A stretch of 64,000 nucleotides of DNA from Oikopleura dioica. Taxonomy: Eukaryota > Chordata > Appendicularia > Copelata > Oikopleuridae. A program made the translations under genes and the position numbers. Location: the NCBI GenBank assembly GCA_907165135.1, contig OU015570.1, positions 868,001 to 932,000 on the forward strand. The letters run 5' to 3'. The stretch's first letter is position 1. Every line of letters starts with the position of its first letter. This document shows, in pieces, positions 32,191 through 42,774 of the stretch. The notes under the pieces are model-generated. The model made no database searches and was not told the origin of the DNA. It saw nothing but the letters and a program-made list of their open reading frames with translations.

Positions 32191-33727
32191 CAGTGAAAAT
32201 CCATTTTAAGGCCGATTTTTGGATGACAGCGAATCAGGGGTCTGGATTCGCTTTGCGAAATCGCCATATAGCGAAGCGAAGCGAGGCGAAGCGAATTCGC
32301 TTCGCTTCGCTTTCGCTTTTGAAAATTTCAATTCGCTTCGTTTCGCTTTCGCTTTTCAAAAAAATTTCGATTAGCTATTATTTGATAATTAAAATATTAA
32401 AATCTTTTCAAATAAATCCAAAGCTTTCTTCTCGAAACCCCTAAAACCATCATTTTTGGTCATATCCAGCCACTAGGATTAAGAAAAATCATAAACATGA
32501 GCAGAAGTTTCAATTTGAGTCGGAAGGAGCACAAGTGTACAAGACATCTGTGAGAATTGAGCTCATCTGCTACATTTTGATCATAGTTTTGCGTTCATAG
32601 GGTCGGGATTTGCTCCTGGAGCGAGGTACATAAGGTATGTAGGCTGGGATAAGAAGATAGTTTAGAGATGATCAGTCTCAGTTCTATCCCCAACCCCACC
32701 CACACCCATTTTTTAATGAACCCCAGTTCATTCATCCCGAATTTAAATTATGGTTTTACATAGTATTCTGTGGGGCCTTTCATGACTTCAAATGAATTAC
32801 CATAGCAAATTATTTTATAGCAAAATTTTGTTAACGTGACGAGAAATTTTCTGAATGAAGAATTCCCTTCAAGAAGATTATTCTTCTTTCAATTTAAAAT
32901 TCTTCCACCAGGAGGGGTCCTCCAGGCATGAAAAAACGAGGCAAATGCTCGCTTGGTGTCGCTAATTCGGGCTTTAGTTTTCGGGGCAATCATCAAAAAT
33001 CATCGGTATAAAGAAAAAATGAATTTTATTCATCCAAAAAATGATGAAAAAATTTCGCTTTTTTTCGCTTTTCAAAGAAAATTTTCGCTTCGCTTCGCTT
33101 TCGCTTTTGAAATTTTAATTCGCTTCGCTTCGCTTTCGCTAAAATTTTTTAAAAAATTTTCGCCTTCGCTTCGCTTTCGCTTTTCACTTTCGGGCAAAAT
33201 CCAGACCCCTGAGCGAATCTATAAAAGTGGCCTTAACCCGTTGCCGAGCGCTCCGCTACATTGGCTTGCCGCTCGCGTAGAATCCGGAATGCTACGACTT
33301 TGAGCGCATTTTTCTCCTACTTTAACTTTGTCATTTTTCATAATTTTTACTTGTGGGTATTACCTAAACCCTAAATTCCAACTGATTCTCCAAAGAAGAA
33401 CAGAAATCTTAAATTTGAAATTCTATTTAAATTGGCTGCACTATAAAGTTCTTATAAAGATTAAAAGCGTACAGTTGTAACGCTAGATTCTCGAATCAAT
33501 CAAGGACCAACTGTAGTTCTGATTATTTCGGGCTGAATCTTATCCTGATAGCGATGAAGAAACCTCATTTCTTCGCTAAATTTAGCGGGTAAACTGTTTT
33601 TTCGAATTTGGAAAAAAATGACCATCAAAAGTGGCCTTAGAATGGACTTTTTGAGCATGACAAATTTTCGGATTTTTTCGAAAAAAAATGGCCTAAAAAT
33701 GATGGGCCTTAAAATGGGTTATCACTG
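32191..33727. mobile_element. CAGTGAAAACC-family element with a nested hAT-like insertion
   Basis: TA-flanked; left end CAGTGAAAATCCATTTTAAG, right end GGGTTATCACTG. The insertion interrupts the conserved subterminal GACAGCGAAT. A TTAA-type end (CCCGTTGCCGAGCG) is also present at 33237. Confidence 0.75.
32235..33211. mobile_element. 977-bp CAGGGGTCTGG element with 7-bp duplication
   Basis: CAGGGGTCTGGAT and complement; AGCGAAT at 32228-32234 and 33212-33218. Subterminal arrays of GCTTCGCTTCGCTTTCGC at both ends. A second copy (5' end and middle) is at 59461-59940. Looks hAT-like by its ends, but the duplication is 7, not 8. Confidence 0.75.
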
Positions 33728-34552
33728 TATTTACAACAAATCGTATTGATAGTTTTCTTTTGGAAGCGCAGCCCGAGTTGTGTTTAAAAAAATTCAGCGA
33801 AGATTTTGATCGAGAAGTTTCGCTATAAATGCCTGTTGAAAAGGTTGTAGGGCGGCCACGTTCTGCCGCAAAACGGCGTTCTGCAAATGCAAAATGGCGT
33901 TCTCTAAATACAGAAGGGCGTTCTGCACTCAAAAATATATGCGCTTTGCGCCTGTCTTGAAGGATATCTTAGAATTTCTTAAGTCAGGAGTTACTCTTTA
34001 AGCTTAACTGACTGCGTTTTAACTGATAAGAATCAAGTTACATCGTTAAAAAAATCCTTATGCAGAACGTGGCCGCCCGTCACCCTGTTGAAAATGCACT
34101 TAATAGCAAAAGATTTGGAAATGCATTACCAAACTTCCCGAAAAAGACCAATTTCGATTAGTCAGAGAGCCTGTGTGATAGGATACGTTTGGGAGTGATT
34201 TACTCATTTCTTGGACAAAAAATCAGAATTAATAAAAAAAATTCCGATCTCTACATCCCTCCCAAGCACGAGAAAAAATGGCGAAGAAAATCAGCAAGAA
34301 TACATAAAGGATAACAGGTAAGAGTTAGCAATCAATGTAAAAATAACGATTTGAACATAGATTTGAAACACAGTGAAAACAACGTGGCGATAATTTGCAC
34401 AGAAAAATACACGTAACTTTTGTGAATATTGTTTTTGAATTTTTCTGAATATATTTTGTGATTTTTCTTGGTGATCATTTTTAAATTTTAATGATTTTTA
34501 ATTTGGTTTTCTAAGATTTTTACACACGTATAAAATAACGAAATAATATATA
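33728..34552. other. No recognisable gene
   Basis: Contains ATGCGCTTTGCGCCTGTCTT at 33939, a motif recurring near 41739, 43365, 57505 and 61381. Otherwise AT-rich. Confidence 0.4.
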
Positions 34553-34724
34553 CTGTAGATAATCCTCTAGTGGGTAGCGCGCGCCGAATCCTGTTCTGGA
34601 AAGCGAGGCTCAATTTTGCCACTATTTTGCAGATGGAGCGCGGTGGGTACCGAATCCTTTTATGGGTAGCGACGCGATAAATTGACCTACCCAATAGTCT
34701 ATTGGCAATAGAGGATTATCTACT
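34553..34724. mobile_element. ~172-bp MITE (GTAGATAATCCTCTA ends)
   Basis: TA-flanked palindromic ends TACTGTAGATAATCCTCTA and TAGAGGATTATCTACTGTA; internal GGGTAGCG repeats. Typical pogo/mariner MITE. Confidence 0.75.
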
Positions 34725-35482
34725 GTATATATACATGTCCCCTCCTAATCAAAAAGAAATAGCTAGTAGTTAAGAAATAATTGCACGTTTTTGTTAGCGA
34801 ATAAGATGATGAGGAGGGATTATTAAAAACAACATTGAGGTTTTGAGGTTAATTATAAATATATAATAATTATAAATTATAATTTATAATAGAAAGAATC
34901 AGTCGATAATGATAGCCTGGTCGATAGCTTGGTTTTCGTTGTCGTCGTTGTGGTTCAAAGTGGTATTGTCCGAAGATTTGCTGCAGTCTCGTTCAATTCT
35001 CGATGCAGTTTGGTCTTCAAATCTATAAAGAACTATTCCTTCTGCATCGGTATTAAGGTATTCTACTGTGACATCTTTTCGGGAGCGGATTTCCATTCGG
35101 AATTCTGGCGTCTCAGCTGAAGCGAGAAGCCCTTTTTTTCGACTTTTCCAGACTCTATTTTGTTCGTTAATTTCCAGAGGGTCATGTCGAGTAATTTGTT
35201 TCTCGCGCTAAAGTCCGGTTTGTGGAAACAGCGATTTTGAGTTCTTCTTGGCATTTTACTCTCTCCGTTTTCTGTTCTCTCTCAGATTTGATCTTCAGAT
35301 CTTGAGCTCTGACATTTAGCGGCCTGGTGATAAAGCGTCTGCTAATACGGCGGCTCATCGTTATCCAGAAGGATAGCAAATTTCTCAAAGGTTCAAGTAT
35401 CAGGGTACTTCAGTATGGTCGCAGTTGGTGATAATGAATTCACTGCAAACGGCAATGGAATGCTCGACGTCGTTATCAGATA
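34725..35482 (-). pseudogene. Degenerate ORF related to the MPRR protein (weak)
   Basis: A minus-strand start at 35254 gives MPRRTQNRCF.. for 63 codons, and another frame at 35096-34899 gives EGIVLYRFEDQTASRIE with an Asn/Asp-rich tail. Both resemble parts of the ORF at 16637-17407 in order and composition, so one broken relative is possible. The similarity is by eye and weak. Confidence 0.25.
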
Positions 35483-36680
35483 CAGTCGACTGTGGCAATT
35501 ACGAGTGGGAGAATTACGAGTATTTTGACAAAAACCCGAAAATTTTGAAAACGAGGGATCATCGACCAAAAGTTTATTTTTTTGAAAAAAAATTGAGAAT
35601 GCTTGGCTGGGCTCTTTTTATCCTTGGCTCTGGAGTCTTTCGCTGTTCAGCAGCTTGTTGAGCAACTTCAACTTGTTGTTCAGCAATCTCCATGACCTCA
35701 ACATCTTCTTCATCGTCGTCTTGAAGCTGAAGCTGGGCGAGTTCTTCTTCGATCCTCTCGATTGAATGCCGCCTTATCTCCTCTTCTTCATTGTCGATCG
35801 TGTCGCCCTAAAGTAGTTTATAAATAAGATATAACGTTAAATAAATGAATAAATAAAAGGCAAGTTACCTGAAGCTTTGCGAATCTGGTGAGACCAGTTT
35901 TTCGCCAACAAGCCCTGACAATGCCGGGCTTCATCTCGGAACCAAGCCGGGCGACGGTCTTTACAGACAGTTCCAGCCCCGGACTGCTCTTCTGCTGCCC
36001 TTGACGAAATTTCCTCAGGAAAATTCTGTACTGATTTTTTAGGGCAGCAAAGAAGAGCATGTCCAAGGGCTGGAACTGGCCTGTGCAGCCCGGCTTAAAG
36101 TATTCGACTTGGACGTTGTGCACACCTAGTGCGACGAGGTCAATAAGATGACCCGAAAAATTGTCCAGGAGGAGAAGGTTCTTGGTGCCGGGCTTGGTGC
36201 GGGACAGATGCCTAGAGAACCTTTTAATCTCTTCCTGGAAAATTTTTCGGGTCATCCAGCCCCGTGCATTGCTGTACACAACGCCCTCGTCGAATACTTT
36301 GCACAGGACCTCGCAGCTCTCATGCTTGATTTTCCGCGCCGATTGCAAGCCCTTCCACATCGTCATCTTTGTGCCTAGAATAGATATTAATAAACAATAG
36401 AATATAATAAATAATAAATAAATATATAGAGCGAAATCACCTTTGACAATAAAACAGCTAGGATTTTCGCTCAAACTGGCGGACTAGACGTTAATGAAGA
36501 AATCGTCGTAGCGGTGCTGTATCGGTTCCGGTGGAGCGCAGATGGCGCGTACATGGGCTACGCAGAGATTTACGTAATATGTGAAACCAAGACTCCACGA
36601 GACGACGGCGCTTTTGAAAGACGTATCCGGTTTCTTCTCTACGAGTTCTACCCCGAAGAAGTATGCCCATAATTACATTG
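35483..36680 (-). pseudogene. pogo/Jerky-type transposase, element A, with two small introns
   Basis: TIR CAGTCGACTGTGGCAATTAC starts at 35483 after TA. On the minus strand, coding runs from about 36655 (VEKKPDTSFKSAVVSWSLG) through intron 36375-36440, then exon 36374-35869, intron 35808-35868 and last exon 35807-35618. The middle exon has the DDE_1 catalytic region: NLLLLDNFSGH (second Asp) and, after FKPGCTGQFQPLD, the third acidic residue. The last exon is acidic (DTIDNEEEEIRRH) and Gln-rich. This family cuts and pastes DNA at TA. The N-terminal DNA-binding half and first Asp are not found upstream, and a stop interrupts around 36490, so the copy is inactive. Confidence 0.7.
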
Positions 36681-37036
36681 GCTTAGAGAAGCGTGTTCTC
36701 CAATTCTTATGATGCCTCGCGACAGTGCTTTTATCGGCGATTAAGCCCTTTTCCGAAGTCGCTCGCTGATTTATCATCAGAGTAACGAACAAGCGTGGGG
36801 TGACGAGTTACGGGGACAATTCTCCTATGAAATACATCAAAAAGCTTTGTCCTTCTTTTTTTGATTTATTTTTATTGAATAACTGACATTTTTCTTAGCT
36901 GTGAATCCAAATATAATAATTTTCTTCTTTAATAGAGAAGTTTTTATGTTTCTTTCAAATTCGATATCAAATAGCTTGTTTTCCGGCAACCAAGGTATGT
37001 CAGTGACGTCATAATCCCTTTTTTGTAAATTGCACA
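36681..37036. other. No recognisable feature
   Basis: AT-rich with short overlapping frames only. Confidence 0.35.
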
Positions 37037-37340
37037 TTTTTTTCTGCGCGCGCGGATAGGTTCAATCAACAATTAACGGGTTGACAATGCGCGCGGCGCA
37101 GCGGCGAGGTGTGAAGTTGGCAGCAGCGTGACGCGACGGAGTTGTAAGGGACGAAAGTGGCGCTAAGAATGGCAGCGTTTCGCGCGTCGGGCGCGGCAAG
37201 GTGTGAAGTTGGACATCCAGTGGCGCGACGGAGTGGTAAGGGGCGAAAATGGCGTTTTGGCAGGCGTTGTGCGCGCCAGCGGAGTTAAGTGTGGCGCTGA
37301 GAGCTTTAAATGTGTGAAATAAGGGAGCGTGGCGAAGCTG
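37037..37340 (+). repeat. GC-rich tandem units (~100 bp, about 2.5 copies)
   Basis: AAGGTGTGAAGTTGG and GCGACGGAGT-GTAAGGG-CGAAA-TGGCG recur about 100 bases apart in a strongly GC-rich island with many GCGCGC steps. Confidence 0.6.
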
Positions 37341-37719
37341 GCAAGAATGTTAAGCGCGACGGGAGAGAGGAGTTCTGTATGATTTCTGTTGGTTTAGAGG
37401 TTGTATTGACGAAAGCTTCTAGTTTGTTGCTCAAATGGTTGACTATCTTGATATTGATTTTCTTGACTTCTGAAACGATTGAAAATTTTCTATTTTATTT
37501 GACGCATAGACGTATTTGAAGAGAAAGAACAATATCGTAGCGACTGATATTACGGTTCATATCGCCATAGTATAGAATGATAGCGGTTTTACTTTTCTGT
37601 AGATTTCCGATAGCTCGGGATGAACAAGATCCTCGGTTTTTTCGAGTTCAGAATACATTTCTTGCGAAAAGTAACTTATTCGATTTTCAAATTTTCCGGA
37701 GGGTTGCAATTAGTCTGGT

Positions 37720-37870
37720 CCCCGAGCCAAAATTCGACCAAAATCTGAATTCTGGTCCCCCGAACCAGAATTCGTTCAAGAGTTTAATTCTGGTCCCCCG
37801 AACCAGAATTCGCCTTATTTTCTCAAGTCTGGCACGAGGGGCCAGAATTCAGCTCTTGATTTGAATTCTG
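37720..37870 (+). repeat. Tandem palindromes GAATTCTGGTCCCCCGAACC
   Basis: At least four alternating half-sites of GAATTCTGGT and ACCAGAATTC with CCCCGA centres in 150 bases. Confidence 0.7.
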
Positions 37871-38021
37871 GTCTTTGCGATTTGCTGATGCTGGACAAAG
37901 ATGTTAACGACAGTTCAGGTAAATGATCTTTAATAAAAACAATGTTTTTTTTTGTTTGTTTATGCTTTATAAAATATAAAATAAATGTTAAAAGTAGAAA
38001 AATAGAAAAGGTAGAAAGATT

Positions 38022-39038
38022 TTAAAGGTCAGATTTCTGAAAGGCATTACCGAGAATTTCAAAAATTTCGGGATAGTCAAAGGATGATTGAGCCTGATCA
38101 TGTACCAATTTAAGGAGCCTCTGAGTTGATTTCGCGGATAATTCCGTAGATCGAGATTGAGGACGAGCCTTTTCTCTGCGATCAAAATCAATAAGAAACG
38201 CCAAGTTTTTCTCGAGTATCAAAACCTTAATAAGCTGAATCCTATCAACCACTCTTTTGTTGGAGCTCTTTCGGAATAGATCTCTAAATTCACGATTAGA
38301 TCGCTCCAAACTATTGGATGTGCGATCCACAAAGAGTCCTTTGGCATCAACGAGTTCTTGATACCAAGAGAGAGATCCTGCATGAGATCTGAACCGGTTC
38401 TCGAGTGTTTCGAGTTTTTTATCGAGTACAAGTTTCATGGTTAGATTTTCTGCGTCGATCAATTTCATGTGGTTTTTATCAATTTTTGTATATTCAAAGA
38501 ATACACAATCCTTGGATTCAGCTAGGTCATTTCTCAACCATTCGATAAAATTTACTGATATGGTATCAGAAAGAAGGGGAAGAAGGCGAATAACGGAGAA
38601 ATACCGCAAAAGTAAACCTGAGGATTCAAGTTCCTTTTTGAATTTCGCAAAATCCTTCTTTCTGTTTTGAACATAATGAAAATAGCAAAACTTGCCAAAT
38701 TTTTCATTGAAAAACACGTTCTCAGCGGCTCCTTTAAGCCCACATTCTTGATCAGTAACTAAGCGAGATTGACCCGTGACATCCTTAAAAATAACCTTTA
38801 ATTTTTTAAATAACTCTTGATAATCCTCCATCTTCTTTCCAGTATGTAAACAGGCAAAGAGCAATGTATTGAAAGTGACACCAAACTTGTTCTTGAGACG
38901 TCCTTGAATGAAGAGGCATTGCTCAAATTTGCCCTTCCAAAGACTCCATAAAGATCCATCTAGGCAGGGATTGTGAGCATCAGCTGAATTTTTCATCGGT
39001 CGGAACAGATCGATGCTTTTGAGCTTATTCATTTTCAA
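38022..39038 (-). CDS. MULE-type (Mutator-like) transposase, N-terminally truncated
   Basis: An uninterrupted 338-codon frame. Residues 25-75 match the start of the MULE catalytic domain: NPCLDGSLWSLWKGKFEQC, with the first Asp in LDGSL (family: DGTF), then LLFACLHTGKKMEDY. LVTDQECGLKGAAENVFF (about residue 90-110) holds the second Asp, and CYFHYVQN the conserved Cys-His pair. SNSLERSNREFRDLF (about residue 243-257) is a good site for the final Glu. The protein has no zinc-finger N-terminus and starts only about 20 residues before the catalytic domain. So either an upstream exon is missing or this is a remnant that happens to be intact. TIRs were not found. Neighbour: a deleted LTR element at 39.2 kb. 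Confidence 0.65.
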   Translation of the reverse strand: MKMNKLKSIDLFRPMKNSADAHNPCLDGSLWSLWKGKFEQCLFIQGRLKNKFGVTFNTLLFACLHTGKKMEDYQELFKKLKVIFKDVTGQSRLVTDQECGLKGAAENVFFNEKFGKFCYFHYVQNRKKDFAKFKKELESSGLLLRYFSVIRLLPLLSDTISVNFIEWLRNDLAESKDCVFFEYTKIDKNHMKLIDAENLTMKLVLDKKLETLENRFRSHAGSLSWYQELVDAKGLFVDRTSNSLERSNREFRDLFRKSSNKRVVDRIQLIKVLILEKNLAFLIDFDRREKARPQSRSTELSAKSTQRLLKLVHDQAQSSFDYPEIFEILGNAFQKSDL

Positions 39039-39240
39039 GATGCAGCAGGTTAGAGCATTATTGCTGCAGAAATTCTCATTTTTCTTATCAGTTTTTTTTT
39101 GTATGAGCGGGCGGATCTAACTGATGTGACGCCGTGATACTTGATATTGACTTCAATCATTAAGAAGATGATTCCAAAAGACCTTTGAGCGAGTCAAATT
39201 ACAGGTAGTTGACGAAGATCTTGAACATCTGAGCAGAATA

Positions 39241-39540
39241 TTCTTTCACGTCACTTTTGAGGAGGCGGAAAAATTTGTCCGTTGAGCATAATCATAACAC
39301 AGTTTGTCCAGGCCGGTCCGAAATGAGTCGATTCGCACGCGAAGATAAATTTTGGTCATTCATAAAAGGAATTGATCATTTCCTTAAGTTCGGAGCAGAT
39401 TCGTGCCATTTCAGATTGTTTTGCGCTTTCAGAGGATTGAGCGCTGAAAATATTTTTTCTTTTGTTGAAACTTCTTCGGGGTTTTCATCTTCACTTGTCA
39501 AAGGGATTTTGAGCGTTCATTGGCTTGTTCCATCTTTGAT
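39241..39540 (-). pseudogene. Deleted gag/pro remnant of the left-edge LTR family
   Basis: Short blocks match 640-700, 900-1010 and 1490-1530 of the left-edge element in order, joined by internal deletions, then fuse directly to the LTR-side leader (from about 39538). A non-autonomous deletion derivative. Confidence 0.65.
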
Positions 39541-39598
39541 CTCTATCTCTGACTGTATCTGTTGGGAGGCGTTCCGTTTTATTCAGTCACCAAAATAT

Positions 39599-40030
39599 GT
39601 ACGTGTTTCTCAATGTACATAAGTTGGATACGAATATGTAGTTTATTGTTATCGCGAGCAGGATAAAAATAGTGAACGTTGTTTTGTAAAAAAGAGCAAT
39701 TTTACATAATGGTTGATGAGTGAGTTTAGTTGCAAAGCTGATCGACTTATATACTATTTCTGTGCGTACGGACAGAGCTTGGTCCGTACGGAGGTAGTAC
39801 AGTGCGTGAGGAGAAAGAGAGTTCCGTAGGGAAATGAATAATCACGTGCGTAAAGAAGTTTGTGCACAGGGAGAAAGGGCTTTACGTAGGGAGCAGGATT
39901 CTTTGTTACGGGCGTAGATAGCTTGGTCCGCGCGCAGAGAAGTCTGTCCGTGCGCAGGGAAGTCTGTCCGGGCGGAGGAGTTTGTTTGCGCAGGAGTTAA
40001 TGTAACTCCGCGCGCAGCGCGTATTGCACA
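39599..40030 (-). mobile_element. Second LTR copy of the left-edge family
   Basis: About 432 bp, same ends and TATA as 2154-2594, with several small differences (for example GTACGGAGGTAG versus GCACGGAAGTAA). Confidence 0.75.
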
Positions 40031-40045
40031 TTGAGATCCACTATA

Positions 40046-41353
40046 GTAGTTTAAGCCCGATAAAATCTTGAGTAGACGACGAAATGCAACTACAAGGTCC
40101 TCATTTGGTCGGAGTCAGCGCGACTGTCATTATACAATTCACACACTCAAAAACGTAAAGATGAAAAAAAGACTTTGATTGAGCTTTTTCGAAACACGAA
40201 TGATAGAGTAGGGCCTACTCAGTAGGCATGCCCCAGTTGGAATCCAAATCAAAACATAAACTTCAACTCACATGTTTTTGATGAAGCTTTATCAAATCAG
40301 AAGAATCGAAAGAAAAGCCATAAAAGGGGCTCGGAGGGAGAAAATTTCTGTAGACAGAACTATTCTCTGCAAACAGAACTACTGTGTTTAAAACAGAAGC
40401 ATTCTGTTTGAAACAGAACAATTCTGTGTCGAGCTTATCAAAATTCATTTTGATTATGTCGTAGATAGCCTATAATACTCTGGAACTCATGTCTTAGAGT
40501 GGAAAAGGATTGACTTCAGTCGGTCTTCGAATCTTGCACCCAAAAACAATCTATAACAATGACTGCTTGTTAAAAGAAGCTGAACCGAAAAGGCTATGAA
40601 GCACCCTACGGCCCTACGCCCCTTGCGCGCACTTTCTGATAGAGAACTTATTGGGTTGGCAGGGGTAGTCTTTTTCTACCGCTGGGACTAATTTTTGGCA
40701 GCAAACAACTTCTGCATTCGCCAAAAAAAATTTTATTCTCCCGGAAAGGGGGGGGGTTGTTATCGTGAGAATAATTCTTTTTTCCACAGAATAGTTCTGT
40801 TCACAGAATTTTTCTCCCGGAGTGCCTTTTCATGTTCCCGTGCGATGACCGGATGGTGAAAATCGTATTTTTTACGTCCGAGGCCTAAGAATAGAATATT
40901 CAATAATTTTCATCAAATCCGTCAATTTTTATTAATAAAAACACATTCGAGGCAAGAAGAAGTCCACAAAACGTCTGATCGAAAAAGGAAAGATGGCACT
41001 TGAATAAGAGGTTATCGCATGAACTAATATTTTTCCCCCAATCGCAAAGGAATAGTAATTTTCTTAAATTTTCCTGGAATGTCCGGGAAATTACCAGTTG
41101 CAGCTTTTCTGGAAACAATCCAATCACGAACTTTATTTTGGATCTCCTCGAGCATGAGATTACCTTGTGAAGTTGATCGGATTAGGAGTTAATCGAAGTT
41201 GATCATGGTAAGCAACCGTTTCGACTGCGTTCTCTTTTTTCTTCTTCTTCAATACCGATAATGTTAGGCAATTAAATCGGACAGCGCACCAGTACGTCTC
41301 TCAGGACATTTTATTTGCTTAGCTGAACTATATATGGATACCCGGGAAACCTT
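40046..41353. other. No gene; repeat modules
   Basis: 40345-40440 has a CAGAACTA/CAGAACAATTCTG array. 40606-40690 is the GC-rich module shared with 30474, 44305, 49785 and 56525 (see findings). A G9 run lies at 40748. Frames are short. Confidence 0.4.
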
Positions 41354-42001
41354 GGGGGTAGGAGAATGGCGTTCCAAAAATAAGGAACGGTTCTTAAATT
41401 AAGAAACGGTTCCTAAAATTAGGAACGCAATTCTCCGAAAATTTCTCTATCTCATAAATGAAAAAACGCTGAAAATTAGGAACCGTTCGTAAAAAAATTT
41501 TCTAGAGCGACAATTTTTTTGTCCATTTTTCATATTTTTTGCCTCAGAAATCAGCAAAAACGACTTGGGTTGTGGAAAAGTCGATAATCTGTGTTTCTCA
41601 AACCCTTATTTGATAAAAATCATATAAAAACTGCTTTGAGAATCATAAAACCATTAGACCCTCACCTTTCATAGAGAGAATTCAAGTTTATTCAAGGTTT
41701 TTTTGCATTGAGTCTATTTGCTTGCCGCCAAAGACAAAAAATGCGCTTCGCGCCTGTCTTTAAGCAAATTCAAGAAATAATTTGCTTGTTTTATGAGAAA
41801 AAAAAGAGATAATTGTTTCCCCTTACCCTTACCTTAATCCTTACCCTAGCCCAAATTTTAGGAACGGTTCCGAATTTTAGGAACGCCATTCTCCACTTTT
41901 TGTTTAAGATTTTCAGCAACGGTTCCTAAAAATTAGGAACGGTTCCTAAAATTTAGGAACGGTTCCTAAAAAATTTTAGGAACGCCATTCTCTCATCCCC
42001 C
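41354..42001. mobile_element. 648-bp MITE with GGAACGGTTCC palindrome arrays
   Basis: Ends GGGGGTAGGAGAATGGCGTT and complement; AAACCTT on both sides (41347-41353, 42002-42008). Both ends are arrays of the GGAACGGTTCCTAAAATTAG palindrome. Mutator- or hAT-like by duplication length. Confidence 0.75.
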
Positions 42002-42774
42002 AAACCTTCGGGATACTGTCAAAAATCATCGGTTTAAGTATCGGTATCAGTAGTCACGGTCAATAAGGAAATGGTCAAGTTACCAGATTTTGATCAAAAT
42101 CATAATCATTTTTATAAATCGGACATGGGTTCCGCACGATTGAACCAAAATTTTTATCTTTAATAAAATTTGGAGATTTCACCAAAATAATGCCTAGTAA
42201 TTCATTTATGGTCTTTGTTCTTCCAGAAAATCCCTCCTTAAGGGTCTCCCCAACGATTTTTTGAAACAGGATCAACTTTGAGTTAATATTTCTACTAATC
42301 GGATAGTTTTTACATAAAAATCAATTTGAATATTATTATTTGGACCCTTCTTTCTGCATTAATCGAGACCGATTTTATATATTTTGATCCGTTAATCCCC
42401 TACCGCCGCTTCAAAGAAGGTCGACTTCTGTAATCTCGGGTAACTTTGAGATCGTTTTTCTCGAAATCTACTCGTTCAAATTTCAAATTTCGAAAAGAAT
42501 TATGTTGCTTGAACACTTCTCTCTGCATTAATCGAGACAGATTTTTTATAATTATATTGAATGCATATACAAATATACAATATATAAAATGATGATTTAA
42601 ACAAAATTTGAACCAAATTTTAAGGCTCTTCTCGCTTGATTTTTCCCTAATTTCAGTCTGAACATAGTTCGATCTTTAAACAAGGCTCCAATGAGCTCAG
42701 ATTGTGCACCGATAAGTAGGTTAATCCCCTTTTCCGGCGCCAAAAGCAGGTGTTTATTCACTTACAGTGATAAC
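42002..42774. other. AT-rich; one ~175-bp near-duplicate
   Basis: CTCTGCATTAATCGAGAC occurs at about 42352 and 42524 in similar context. No gene. Confidence 0.4.

Noticed and set aside
31942-32444. Repeated KKAALNWNLQV-type ORFs
   Set aside because: Translation of the 45-bp subterminal repeats and the GCTTCGC array of transposons.
35425-35661. Plus-strand ORF across the pogo TIR
   Set aside because: Shadow of the minus-strand transposase 3' region and its terminal repeat.
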